From assembly GCA_030673265.1 (NCBI GenBank), contig DAOVJK010000157.1, positions 1 to 7,084 on the forward strand: 7,084 nt of DNA, read 5' to 3'. Both the position numbers and the translations under genes were made by a program. The stretch comes from Pseudomonadota bacterium (GTDB taxonomy: Bacteria; Desulfobacterota; Desulfobulbia; Desulfobulbales; JAGXFP01). Shown here one piece after another: positions 1 to 6,689 of the stretch (its first letter is position 1; every line of letters begins with the position of its first letter). Below the pieces are notes generated by a model that saw only the letters and a program-made list of their open reading frames with translations, made no database searches and had not been told where the DNA came from.

Positions 1-135
1 GAAGGCTTCAATACCAAAGCAAAACTGACTACCAGAAAAGCGTATGGTTTTAGAACCTATCACGCGGCTGAAATAGCCTTATATCATGCGCTCGGGGCAT
101 TACCTGTGCCGGAAGCTGCCCATGAATTTTTCTGA
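1..135 (+). CDS. ISL3-family transposase, C-terminal fragment (cut by window edge)
   Basis: The + strand is open from base 1 to a TGA at 133-135, giving the last 44 residues of a protein that begins outside the window. The tail reads EGFNTKAKLTTRKAYGFRTY, then a helix with ALYHALGALPVPEAAHEFF before the stop. The 'EG.N.KAK...RKAYGFR' block followed by 'LYH.LG.LP.P...H.F' is the usual C-terminus of ISL3-type DDE transposases, just after the last catalytic acidic residue. This is recognition of the pattern from memory, without an alignment. The catalytic core is not in view, so I cannot say whether the element is intact. It converges on the tatA copy at 177-404, with only 41 bp between the two stop codons, so the insertion landed immediately downstream of the tat genes. 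Target-site repeats cannot be confirmed because the other end of the element is outside the window. Confidence 0.8.
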   Translation, partial: EGFNTKAKLTTRKAYGFRTYHAAEIALYHALGALPVPEAAHEFF

Positions 136-176
136 CGAGGCCTTTTTTAAAACTAGTTAATGCATCGGTTGTGTTA

Positions 177-404
177 TTAACGACCTACCACCTTGCCAAG
201 ATCCTTGACCTTGTCGATCTCCTCTTTGACAGCGGCAACTTCTTTAACTCCCGGCACATTGCCTTCAACCTCACGCAGCCCCTTCTTAAAGGAGCTGATC
301 CCCTTGCCCAGTCCAGCGCCGATCTCCGGTAATTTCTTACCGCCGAAAACCAGAAACGCTATACCCAAAATCATGATGAGTTCAGGGGTTCCTAATCCAA
401 ACAT
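177..404 (-). CDS. tatA: Sec-independent (Tat) translocase subunit TatA, second tandem copy
   Basis: This 75-residue protein has the TatA/E layout. It has a short N-terminus MFGLGTPELI, one membrane helix at about residues 6-20, the Phe-Gly hinge at F20-G21, and then an amphipathic helix containing KLPEIGAGLGKGISSFKKG (24-42). A polar, charged tail rich in Val, Lys and Glu runs to residue 75. TatA oligomers form the size-variable pore by which folded twin-arginine substrates, often cofactor-loaded redox enzymes, cross the inner membrane together with TatC. The ATG is preceded by a strong GAGGTGA (complement of 409-415). It lies 51 bp downstream of another tatA (456-644), and the two match at 27 of their first 40 residues by my count, so they are paralogues from a tandem duplication. 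No tatC is in the window. TatB is unlikely because the tail is short, but TatA and TatB are hard to separate by eye. Confidence 0.9.
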   Translation of the reverse strand: MFGLGTPELIMILGIAFLVFGGKKLPEIGAGLGKGISSFKKGLREVEGNVPGVKEVAAVKEEIDKVKDLGKVVGR

Positions 405-455
405 AATGTCACCTCAAAATATATGATATCCAACTCTCAAAAAAGAAACGATAAA

Positions 456-644
456 TCAACTATCAGAAGATTTTTCATCATCCTTTTTCTCAATCTCATC
501 CTTCTCAGCGTTCTTGGTGGCCTCTTTAAAATTTTTGATGCCCTTGCCAATTCCAGAGCCAATCTCAGGCAATTTGCCAGCCCCAAAAATTATGACGATG
601 ATAACCAGAATAACAATAAGCTCAGGCATTCCCAATCCAAACAT
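456..644 (-). CDS. tatA: Sec-independent (Tat) translocase subunit TatA, first tandem copy
   Basis: This 62-residue TatA/E-type protein has a membrane helix at about 6-20 that is very Ile/Val rich, the F20-G21 hinge, and an amphipathic helix with KLPEIGSGIGKGIKNFKEA (24-42). A highly charged tail follows, with many Lys, Glu and Asp residues and a Ser-Asp end. It is slightly short for TatA but complete: ATG at 642-644, GGAGAT ribosome binding site six bases upstream (complement of 651-656), and stop TGA at the complement of 456-458. It is the first of two adjacent tatA genes and lies 119 bp after the purine nucleoside phosphorylase gene. The lack of a gap in the alignment with the second copy through residue 40, and the complete divergence of the tails, suggest an old duplication with tail specialisation. 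That point is inference. Confidence 0.9.
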   Translation of the reverse strand: MFGLGMPELIVILVIIVIIFGAGKLPEIGSGIGKGIKNFKEATKNAEKDEIEKKDDEKSSDS

Positions 645-763
645 TTTTTCATCTCCAAAATTTTACAGCCTTTGAAAACACCATCTAGTACTACTAACCA
701 GAATTTACTTGAAAATACGGCGAATAGCAAAAAAAAATCATCCATCCCAGTGATCGAACACAT

Positions 764-1600
764 CTAAAATTCAGGAATAACCTCTATGATCAATTTTGTC
801 AGTTGCCCGGCAACCAGCTCGGTCCTGGCAATAACATCTTCAAGAATAATCGGTCTGAGACTATCAGGGTCGTTGACATTTGCAATCACCGACACACCTA
901 AAACCCGCATCGAGGCATGCCTGGCAACAATCACCTCCGGCACCGTCGACATACCAACGGCATCAATGCCACACTGACGAAGATAACGGGTCTCGGCTGG
1001 AGTCTCCAGACTGGGACCGGGGATCGCCCCGTAGACCCCGGCCGAAACATGGGCAAGCCCGAGCCTCTCTGCGGCAAGGCATGCCAGGCCAAGCAACTCT
1101 TTGTCATAGGCATCCGAAAGGTCCGGGAAACGAGGCCCCCATTCATCGATATTGCCCCCCCGCAACGGGTTATCAGGAATGAAGTTAATATGATCACGAA
1201 TGAACATCAACGACCCTGCGGAAAAATCAGGATTAAGGCCGCCGGCTGCGTTGGCAACAACCAAGGAATCGGCTCCGAGCAAGGCCATCACCCGAAGTGG
1301 CAAGGTCAACTCTCTGGTTGAATAACCTTCGTAATAATGGCACCGCCCCTGAAGAACTACCACCGACCGACCGGCCAGCTTGCCGAAAACAAGGTTCCCG
1401 GCATGGCTGGTTACCGTTGCCTGAGGGAAGCAAGGAATTTCTTCATAAGGAACGACCAGAGATGACTCAACCAGATCAGCCAGAGAACCGAGCCCGGTAC
1501 CAATGGCAATTACAATCTCTGGAGATTCGGCGATCTTCTCACCCAGATAAGCGACTGCCTTCTCAACCTGGAGCCGGTATGAAAAAATATCGTCATCCAC
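764..1600 (-). CDS. punA: Purine nucleoside phosphorylase, class I trimeric type
   Basis: PNP splits purine ribo- or deoxyribonucleosides (typically inosine and guanosine) with phosphate into free base and ribose-1-phosphate, in cytoplasmic purine salvage. The 278-residue length fits the trimeric PNP-I family. Visible motifs are the phosphate loop GTGLG (34-38), His66 in TSHAG, QGRCHYYEGY with Arg86 and His88, NAAGGLNPDF (117-126), HINFIPDNPLRG (137-148), GPSLETPAE with base-binding Glu199 (195-203), GMSTVPEV (216-223), and Asn241 at the place of the base-contacting Asn of the family. The Glu and Asn favour 6-oxopurines over adenine. The same superfamily includes methylthioadenosine phosphorylase, but the Glu-Asn pair argues for PNP. 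The start codon is GTG (1598-1600) with AGGTGA at the complement of 1605-1610; no in-frame ATG lies nearby. The symbol follows one bacterial naming; others use deoD or pnp. Confidence 0.92.
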   Translation of the reverse strand: MDDDIFSYRLQVEKAVAYLGEKIAESPEIVIAIGTGLGSLADLVESSLVVPYEEIPCFPQATVTSHAGNLVFGKLAGRSVVVLQGRCHYYEGYSTRELTLPLRVMALLGADSLVVANAAGGLNPDFSAGSLMFIRDHINFIPDNPLRGGNIDEWGPRFPDLSDAYDKELLGLACLAAERLGLAHVSAGVYGAIPGPSLETPAETRYLRQCGIDAVGMSTVPEVIVARHASMRVLGVSVIANVNDPDSLRPIILEDVIARTELVAGQLTKLIIEVIPEF

Positions 1601-1805
1601 AATTTCACCTGAAATACTAATATTTTATTAGCTGCAAACCAGTCCCAGATAAGACTTGGGCGCAGAGAATCAGGAAGGAATGATCAAAAAACTTATTAGA
1701 GGATGGGCTGAGGAAGCTACCAGACGACTTAAACGTTGTTAAAAAAAACCTTCCAGGGAATAAACACCCGAGATCATCCAGCCAACGATAAGGCACATAA
1801 TATTT
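1601..1805. other. 205-bp gap upstream of the PNP gene
   Basis: This gap separates the histidine kinase stop from the PNP start on the minus strand and must hold any separate PNP promoter. It contains a perfect AT-rich inverted repeat, CTAATA-TTT-TATTAG (1617-1631), just upstream of the PNP ribosome binding site. It also has a run of eight A at 1741-1748, which is a T-run in the kinase transcript, but no convincing stem in front of it. On the + strand, 1680-1742 is a 20-codon ORF with AGGAAGGA at 1672-1679 (see findings). I see no clear -35/-10 pair and no riboswitch that I recognise. Confidence 0.5.
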
Positions 1806-2885
1806 TCAGGAATTAGCATCAAGTGCCAGGGTAAAAGTAAAAATTGAGCCACCGCCTTCTCGAGGGGCAAAACCCAATTTACCAAAATGCAACGTTTCGA
1901 CAATATATCGGCAGGATGCTAAGCCCAAACCATTACCCCCCTCTCTGGTCGTAAAACAGGAGTCAAAAATTCTATCTTTAATCTCTTCGGGAACACCCTC
2001 ACCACGATCCATGATGTAGATGGTCGCATTATCCTCACTGGAATCCAGGCCAACTTCAATGAGATCGGTGGAGGCACTGGCTTGGGAGGCATTCACCAAA
2101 AGATTAACCAGGACGCGACGGATTTCCAACCTGCAAAAATTAAATTCCGGCACATCTTCTTTAAGATGAAATTCGACCAACCTATTCCGGAGATCAGGAT
2201 GAGATTTAACCTCGGACTCTCTTATGTCGGCAATCAGTTCCTGTATGGAGAAATTGCCAACTTTCCTGGTATTATTTACCCGCTTGGCCCTCGCCAGAGA
2301 CTCGGCCATCATATCTGTAAGATTATCACGCCCCCCCCTCATGAACTTAATCATCCGGAGCGACGGTTCATCAGCAATCTTTTTTTCAAGCATATCCAGA
2401 AAAAGAAAGGGAGCCATCTGGTTCTTCATATCATGGATCATGATATTGGCCTTCTCCAGTTCCTCAGCGATAATCTCGGTATTAAGCCGAATCCTGCGGC
2501 TCAAGGTCTGCAATATCGCAAAAAGAGACTCGGGCTGCCGTGAAAAATACTCCTGAAACTGATCTCGGGTAATCTTCAGCAGGGTACTGTTGGTTATGGC
2601 CTCGACCGTTGCGGAGCGGGGTTTATCTTCGATGAGGGCCATCTCGCCGATATATTCAACCGGCTTGATAGTCGTTATAAACTTGTTATCCTTGGAGATC
2701 TTAAGCTCACCGACAAGCAGAATATACATATCATCGCCACTGCCGCCCTCTCGGCAGAGGATCTCGCCAGCCATAACTTCTATTTCACAGACATTTTCAG
2801 CAAAAAACTGGTATAGCTCTCCTTCAGTAAATTGCTGAAAAAGATCCATAGAGCTTAAATATTTAATCCGGTCCTCAACCCTCAT
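1806..2885 (-). CDS. Soluble histidine kinase with N-terminal cyclic-nucleotide-binding (Crp-type) sensor domain
   Basis: This 359-residue two-part signalling protein has no membrane segment. Residues 14-130 form a cNMP-binding domain. The phosphate-binding cassette GEMALIEDKPRSATVEA (80-96) keeps Glu81 and Arg90, which in CAP/PKA-type domains bind the ribose and cyclic phosphate. A helical linker leads to the H-box MIHDMKNQM (149-157) with His151 as the likely phosphorylated residue. The ATPase part has the N-box NLLVNASQAS (261-270, Asn265), G1 box MDRGEGVPEE (292-301, Asp293), F-box IFDSCFTTR (307-314) and G2 box GGNGLGLAS (316-324). All boxes look intact, so it should be an active kinase. 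The ligand cannot be read from sequence: cAMP, cGMP, or a domain that no longer binds a nucleotide are all possible. No response regulator is in the window. Its ATG follows TGAGGGA (complement of 2891-2896) and it lies 140 bp after thrC. Confidence 0.9.
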   Translation of the reverse strand: MRVEDRIKYLSSMDLFQQFTEGELYQFFAENVCEIEVMAGEILCREGGSGDDMYILLVGELKISKDNKFITTIKPVEYIGEMALIEDKPRSATVEAITNSTLLKITRDQFQEYFSRQPESLFAILQTLSRRIRLNTEIIAEELEKANIMIHDMKNQMAPFLFLDMLEKKIADEPSLRMIKFMRGGRDNLTDMMAESLARAKRVNNTRKVGNFSIQELIADIRESEVKSHPDLRNRLVEFHLKEDVPEFNFCRLEIRRVLVNLLVNASQASASTDLIEVGLDSSEDNATIYIMDRGEGVPEEIKDRIFDSCFTTREGGNGLGLASCRYIVETLHFGKLGFAPREGGGSIFTFTLALDANS

Positions 2886-3025
2886 TAATGTCCCTCAAAG
2901 AAATGTCCCCAGAATATTCAAAAGAATTCAAGACGTCGATATCACCCGATATAAATCACTCAATTCAGTTAATAATATGCTTTGCCGTGCATTGCAACAC
3001 TGGAAACCAGATCTACAGGTCTTTA

Positions 3026-4414
3026 CTATAAGGCATGGCCGGCGACATACCCCTTAATCACCTCAACATCGGCATCCAGAGCTTCACTACGACTGTCTTG
3101 ATCGAGCATGGCTGCCAGGGTGGGCGGAAGATCCGGTTCGCGACCAATTGCCAGGGCAACCGCACCACCGAATTTAGCCGGATGGGCTGTGGCAAGACAA
3201 ACCATCGGCACCCCGTCCTCAATAAAATCCTGGGCAGCCTTCACCCCTACTGCAGTATGGGGATCCAACAAGTAGCCCCGTTGATTGAAAGAAGCAATGG
3301 TTGCGCTGGTCTCCTCCTCATTTACCGTTCTTGAGCAAAATTCAGACCGGACCCTGTGCCGACTGGCTTGATCAAACTCCAGACAGCCGGTGGAACCAAA
3401 TTGCTCCATAGCCTCCCTGGTTCGCTCAGGATTCCGGTCATTAAGATAGTAGAGGTAGCGCTCAAAATTACTTGAGACCTGAATATCCATCGACGGACTG
3501 CTGGTCTGGGTAACCTGCCCTAATGAATATTCGCCGCTGTTGACAAATCTGGTCAGCAGATCATTCTCATTGGTGGCCAAAACCAGCTTACCGATCAAGC
3601 CCGGCGCCATCTGCCTGGCGACATAACCGGCAAAAATATCGCCAAAATTGCCGGTAGGCACCGCGAAATCAACCTTTTCACACCCTTCTCCGGAACGCAA
3701 TCTCAGAGCCGCATAAAGATAATAGACAACCTGGGCAAGAATCCTGGCCCAGTTAATTGAGTTGACCGCACCCAGACAATATTTCTCCTTAAAGGGGATA
3801 TCGTTGAAAATCGATTTGACTATGGCCTGGCCGTCATCGAAGGTGCCGCGCAAGGCGATATTAAAAACATTGGCATCGGTCACCGTAGTCATCTGCAACT
3901 CCTGAATACGACTCACCCGACCGAGGGGGTGCAGGATGAAAATATTGATATTATCCTTGCCCCTGACCCCATAAATAGCGGCACTGCCGGTATCACCGGA
4001 GGTAGCCCCCAGGATATTCATCTTGCCACCGGATTTCTTCAGGAGATACTCAAAGACATTACCAAGGAACTGCAGAGCCACATCTTTAAAGGCAAAGGTC
4101 GGACCGTGGAACAGTTCGAGGACATGGATATCATCAACTTTAACTAATGGGGTTATGTCGGGATGGCTGAAGGAGTCGTAAGAACGATCAATCAGATCTT
4201 TGAGGTCAGCCGGGGGAATATCACCGACAAACCGGGAGATAACCTCAAAGGCCAACTGGCGGTAAGATAGATCTTGCCAACTGGCCAACGTTTCGTGGTC
4301 AACCGGGATGATTTCCTCAGGTAACAACAGACCGCCATCGGTGGCAAGCCCCATCATTACCGCCTCACTGAAAGATATCGGGGCTATGCCGCCCCTGGTG
4401 CTGATGTATTTCAT
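3026..4414 (-). CDS. thrC: Threonine synthase (PLP-dependent)
   Basis: This enzyme converts O-phospho-L-homoserine and water to L-threonine and phosphate, the last step of threonine synthesis in the cytoplasm. The 462-residue length matches the longer proteobacterial ThrC form with an N-terminal Thr_synth_N domain (MKYISTRGG... SFSEAVMMGLATDGGLLLPE, residues 1-33). The PLP lysine is Lys110 in GPTFAFKDVALQFLG (104-118). The cofactor phosphate loop is GATSGDTGSAA (136-146). NSINWAR (218-224), PTGNFGD (253-259) and SPSMDIQVSSNFER (from about residue 307) are also typical. The start is ATG (4412-4414) with only a weak AAGG two bases upstream, so translation may be partly coupled to gpmI, which ends 56 bp before. 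No other threonine genes (hom, thrB) are nearby. The gene is complete, with no damage visible. Confidence 0.96.
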   Translation of the reverse strand: MKYISTRGGIAPISFSEAVMMGLATDGGLLLPEEIIPVDHETLASWQDLSYRQLAFEVISRFVGDIPPADLKDLIDRSYDSFSHPDITPLVKVDDIHVLELFHGPTFAFKDVALQFLGNVFEYLLKKSGGKMNILGATSGDTGSAAIYGVRGKDNINIFILHPLGRVSRIQELQMTTVTDANVFNIALRGTFDDGQAIVKSIFNDIPFKEKYCLGAVNSINWARILAQVVYYLYAALRLRSGEGCEKVDFAVPTGNFGDIFAGYVARQMAPGLIGKLVLATNENDLLTRFVNSGEYSLGQVTQTSSPSMDIQVSSNFERYLYYLNDRNPERTREAMEQFGSTGCLEFDQASRHRVRSEFCSRTVNEEETSATIASFNQRGYLLDPHTAVGVKAAQDFIEDGVPMVCLATAHPAKFGGAVALAIGREPDLPPTLAAMLDQDSRSEALDADVEVIKGYVAGHAL

Positions 4415-4470
4415 AGCCTTCGAGCCGTATTTAGGGTTAATGGTTTCATAAAGGTATCAAGGCCAGCTAC

Positions 4471-6018
4471 TTAACAAAGCAAATTCTTGCCATCCATCTC
4501 CCGCGGCACCGGCAAACCGAGGAGCGCCAGGACGGTGGGAGCAATATCACGTAAAGCACCACCCTCACCGAGAGTGCTGGAACGATATCGCTCATCAACC
4601 AACAGCAACGGTACCGGATTGGTCGTATGAGCCGTAAAAGAAACGCCGCTTTGCGGGTCGAGCATCTGCTCGGCATTGCCGTGATCGGCAGTTATTAAAA
4701 CAGTACCATCCCGGCTGGTTATTGCTTCAACCAGAGCGCCCACACAGCTATCAACGGCTTCGCAGGCCTTGACTGCCGCCGCCATCTTGCCGCTATGGCC
4801 AACCATATCGCCGTTGGCCAGATTGAGGACAATCAGGTCATAATCATTCCCCTCAAGTTTCTCCAATAACTCGTCGGTTACCTGAAAAGCGCTCATCTCG
4901 GGCTTGAGATCGTACGTTGCCACCTCCCGGGGGGAAGGAATCAAGACCCGATCTTCGTTTGCATAGGGCTCCTCGCGACCGCCATTAAAAAAGAAAGTCA
5001 CATGGGCATATTTTTCGGTCTCGGCTATCCGGAGCTGGCGAAAACCATAACGACTGACCTCCTCACCCAAAATATGCTCCATAGCCGTAGGCGGAAAAGC
5101 CGCAGGTAAACCAAACTTCTGATCATAGACCGTCATAGTAGCATAAATAGCCAGAGAGGGCCGAGGACCAGTATCGAAATCGTTAAAATCCGGGCCGGTA
5201 AAGGCAGAGGTCAACTGGCGGGCCCGATCAGCCCGAAAATTAAAAAAGACCGCACTGTCGTTATCGCAAACCAGTGCCAGAGGTTGCTGCTTCTGATCAA
5301 GTATTACTGTCGGCTTAATAAACTCATCGGACTCATCCCGATCATAAGCATCCTGAATCGCCTGGACCGGATCGGCCGCAGTCAAGCCGCGACCTGTAAC
5401 CAGGGCCTGCCAGGCAAGTTCAATCCGGTCCCAGCGTTTATCACGATCCATAGCATAATAACGGCCTGAAACCGTCGCCACTTGACCAAGGCCAATCCGG
5501 GCAAGTCCAGCCTGCAACTGCGCCATATACTCCAGGCCGCTTCGGGGCGGGGTATCGCGGCCATCCATGAAGGCATGGATAAAGACCTTCTGCAAGCCAA
5601 TTCGGGCAGCCATCTCCACTAGACCGAGCAAGTGATCAAGATGACTATGGACCCCACCGTCTGAGACCAGCCCCATCAGATGCAGGGCGTTGCCGCTATC
5701 CTGGGCCTTATTCATGGCCTGAGACAACACTTCATTGGCAAAAAACTCACCGGATTCAAGGGCACGGTTGATCCGCGAATAATCCTGATAAACGATCCGG
5801 CCGGCCCCGATATTAAGATGGCCCACCTCGGAGTTACCCATCTGACCATCGGGCAGACCGACATCGCTGCCGTGGGCCAGCAAAGTTGTATGGGGATAAG
5901 CCGCCCACAACCTGTCCATATTCGGCGTCTCAGCCACATAAACGGCATTGGTTTCTGTTTTCGCGCCGACCCCCCAACCATCAAGGATGGCAAGTAACAA
6001 CGGACCTCGTTCTCTCAT
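4471..6018 (-). CDS. gpmI: 2,3-bisphosphoglycerate-independent phosphoglycerate mutase
   Basis: GpmI interconverts 3- and 2-phosphoglycerate in glycolysis/gluconeogenesis, using two metal ions (usually Mn2+) and a phosphoserine intermediate. It belongs to the alkaline phosphatase superfamily. With the ATG at 6016-6018 the protein is 515 residues, the normal family length. Visible residues in that numbering are Asp13 in LAILDGWG, nucleophile Ser63 in MGNSEVGHLNIGAG, His124 in SDGGVHSHLDH, FMDGRDTPP (150-158), GRYYAMDRDKRWDR (185-198), FNFRADRARQ with Arg262 and Arg265, Lys336 in EKYAHVTFF, Asp404 and His408 in NGDMVGH, Asp445 and His446 in TADHGNAE, and His464 in TAHTTNPVP. An in-frame TTG at 6033 would add five residues, but CTAAGG six bases before the ATG supports the ATG. 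It lies downstream of rsfS, as in many Desulfobacterota. Confidence 0.96.
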   Translation of the reverse strand: MRERGPLLLAILDGWGVGAKTETNAVYVAETPNMDRLWAAYPHTTLLAHGSDVGLPDGQMGNSEVGHLNIGAGRIVYQDYSRINRALESGEFFANEVLSQAMNKAQDSGNALHLMGLVSDGGVHSHLDHLLGLVEMAARIGLQKVFIHAFMDGRDTPPRSGLEYMAQLQAGLARIGLGQVATVSGRYYAMDRDKRWDRIELAWQALVTGRGLTAADPVQAIQDAYDRDESDEFIKPTVILDQKQQPLALVCDNDSAVFFNFRADRARQLTSAFTGPDFNDFDTGPRPSLAIYATMTVYDQKFGLPAAFPPTAMEHILGEEVSRYGFRQLRIAETEKYAHVTFFFNGGREEPYANEDRVLIPSPREVATYDLKPEMSAFQVTDELLEKLEGNDYDLIVLNLANGDMVGHSGKMAAAVKACEAVDSCVGALVEAITSRDGTVLITADHGNAEQMLDPQSGVSFTAHTTNPVPLLLVDERYRSSTLGEGGALRDIAPTVLALLGLPVPREMDGKNLLC

Positions 6019-6020
6019 GT

Positions 6021-6112
6021 AGTGCCTTAGCAATAATTTTCGTGTTTTTTAAGACAAGAAACTAAAAATAGTCAGATTATTTTAATAAGTTACACCATAT
6101 TTTTAAGGCACT
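6021..6112 (-). repeat. 9-bp inverted repeat spanning the gpmI leader, one arm over the Shine-Dalgarno sequence
   Basis: AGTGCCTTA at 6021-6029 and TAAGGCACT at 6104-6112 are exact reverse complements, separated by 74 AT-rich bases. In the gpmI transcript the upstream arm (AGTGCCTTA) can pair with the downstream arm TAAGGCACT, which contains the ribosome binding site two bases before the ATG. Pairing would hide the start region. The repeat is read directly from the sequence; the regulatory role is inference, and a 9-bp stem with a long loop is only moderately stable. Confidence 0.4.
6025..6030 (-). promoter_or_regulatory. Ribosome binding site that decides the gpmI start
   Basis: In the transcript this reads CTAAGG, then CACTAC, then ATG (6018-6016), giving six bases of spacing. 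The upstream TTG candidate at 6033-6031 overlaps the first base or so before this site and has no Shine-Dalgarno sequence of its own. This site also lies inside one arm of the inverted repeat 6021-6029/6104-6112. Confidence 0.6.
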
Positions 6113-6151
6113 TATCCAGAACTTTTAAAATTCCGGTCTATCTGGGCCAGG

Positions 6152-6213
6152 AAACCTGATGATATTCAGCAACAAATTGACGATTAGGATTTAAACTACA
6201 AGAAATCAGGTTT
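6152..6213 (-). repeat. 9-bp inverted repeat at the rsfS stop codon
   Basis: AAACCTGAT at 6152-6160 and ATCAGGTTT at 6205-6213 are exact reverse complements with a 44-base spacer. In the rsfS transcript the first arm begins within the stop codon (TAAACCTGAT). No T-run follows the second arm, so it is not a classical terminator. It could shape the rsfS-gpmI intercistronic RNA or affect mRNA processing. Confidence 0.35.
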
Positions 6214-6592
6214 AGCTGAGATCACTCAGATCAAGCCGCGGCGCATCGTGCCACAACCCCTCAAGATCGTAGTACTGTCTTGTTTCACTGTGGAAAATGT
6301 GAATGATAATGTCGTTGTAGTCCAACAGCACCCAGTTGCCGTCGCTCAGGCCTTCGGTGTTGCCGGACATCATCCGTTTACTGCCGATTTTTTTCTCAAT
6401 AGCATCAGCCATGCCGGTTGTGTGCCTGGTCGAGGTGCCGCTCATGATCACGAAATAATCGGCAAAACCCGAAATGCCCCGAACATCAAGAGCAACCAGA
6501 TTTTCAGCCTTATTATCCAAAGCGGCCTGACATATTATCTTTACCAGTTCGTCGGCCGGCAAATCGCGGTACTTCTGTTGAACCCTTTTCAT
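6212..6592 (-). CDS. rsfS: Ribosomal silencing factor RsfS (YbeB/Iojap family)
   Basis: RsfS binds ribosomal protein L14 (uL14) on the large subunit and blocks subunit joining, which lowers translation in starvation or stationary phase. The 126-residue protein from the ATG at 6590-6592 has the family pattern: ADELVKIICQAALDNKAENLVALD (13-36), DVRGISGFADYFVIMSGTST (36-55), a short helix AIEKKIG (64-70), and NWVLLDYNDIIIHIFHSETRQYYDLEGLWHDAPRL (86-120). The open frame reaches back to a TTG at 6754, but the extra 54 residues resemble no RsfS extension, whereas GGAG (complement of 6598-6601) sits five bases before the ATG. The usual upstream neighbour, nadD, is absent; secD is instead transcribed divergently. 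The 193-bp gap before gpmI carries two inverted repeats. Confidence 0.95.
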   Translation of the reverse strand: MKRVQQKYRDLPADELVKIICQAALDNKAENLVALDVRGISGFADYFVIMSGTSTRHTTGMADAIEKKIGSKRMMSGNTEGLSDGNWVLLDYNDIIIHIFHSETRQYYDLEGLWHDAPRLDLSDLS

Positions 6593-6689
6593 TAAAACTC
6601 CAAAAGAGGTGGTTGAACTCTTTAACGTTGAATTAAACTGATCATAATCACCCGAAAAATGACCAAAAGAAGATGACATAATAATACCG

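Noticed and set aside
729..754. Possible terminator after the PNP gene: ATCA/TGAT stem then nine T in the minus transcript
   Set aside because: The stem is only four AT-rich pairs with a 10-base loop, too weak to call, although the T-run is notable.
423..767. 114-codon + strand ORF over the first tatA and the gap beside it
   Set aside because: It lies antisense to a clear TatA gene, has low-complexity Ser/Asn/Lys content, and shows no family features. The ORF at 193-426 (+) is rejected for the same reason.
917..1321. 134-codon + strand ORF antisense to the PNP gene (with 880-1182 and 1297-1620)
   Set aside because: The minus-strand PNP reading frame keeps every family motif without interruption; these are open frames opposite it with no recognisable domains.
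1741..1765. Possible terminator after the histidine kinase: CCTGGAAGG then eight T in the minus transcript
   Set aside because: No stem longer than about four pairs with a usable loop could be drawn in front of the T-run.
2082..2543. 153-codon + strand ORF antisense to the histidine kinase
   Set aside because: It is opposite the well-supported kinase H-box, N-box and linker; the translation has no recognisable fold and no good ribosome binding site.
2918..2963. Short palindromes GAATATTC, GAATTC, GACGTC and ATATC-ACCC-GATAT upstream of the kinase gene
   Set aside because: Stems of four to six bases in AT-rich DNA are expected by chance; no T-run or promoter pair accompanies them.
6120..6150. 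CCTGGCCCAGATAGACCGGA in the rsfS-gpmI gap as a terminator
   Set aside because: The stem has five pairs with a bulge and only four T follow. This does not meet a reasonable terminator standard.
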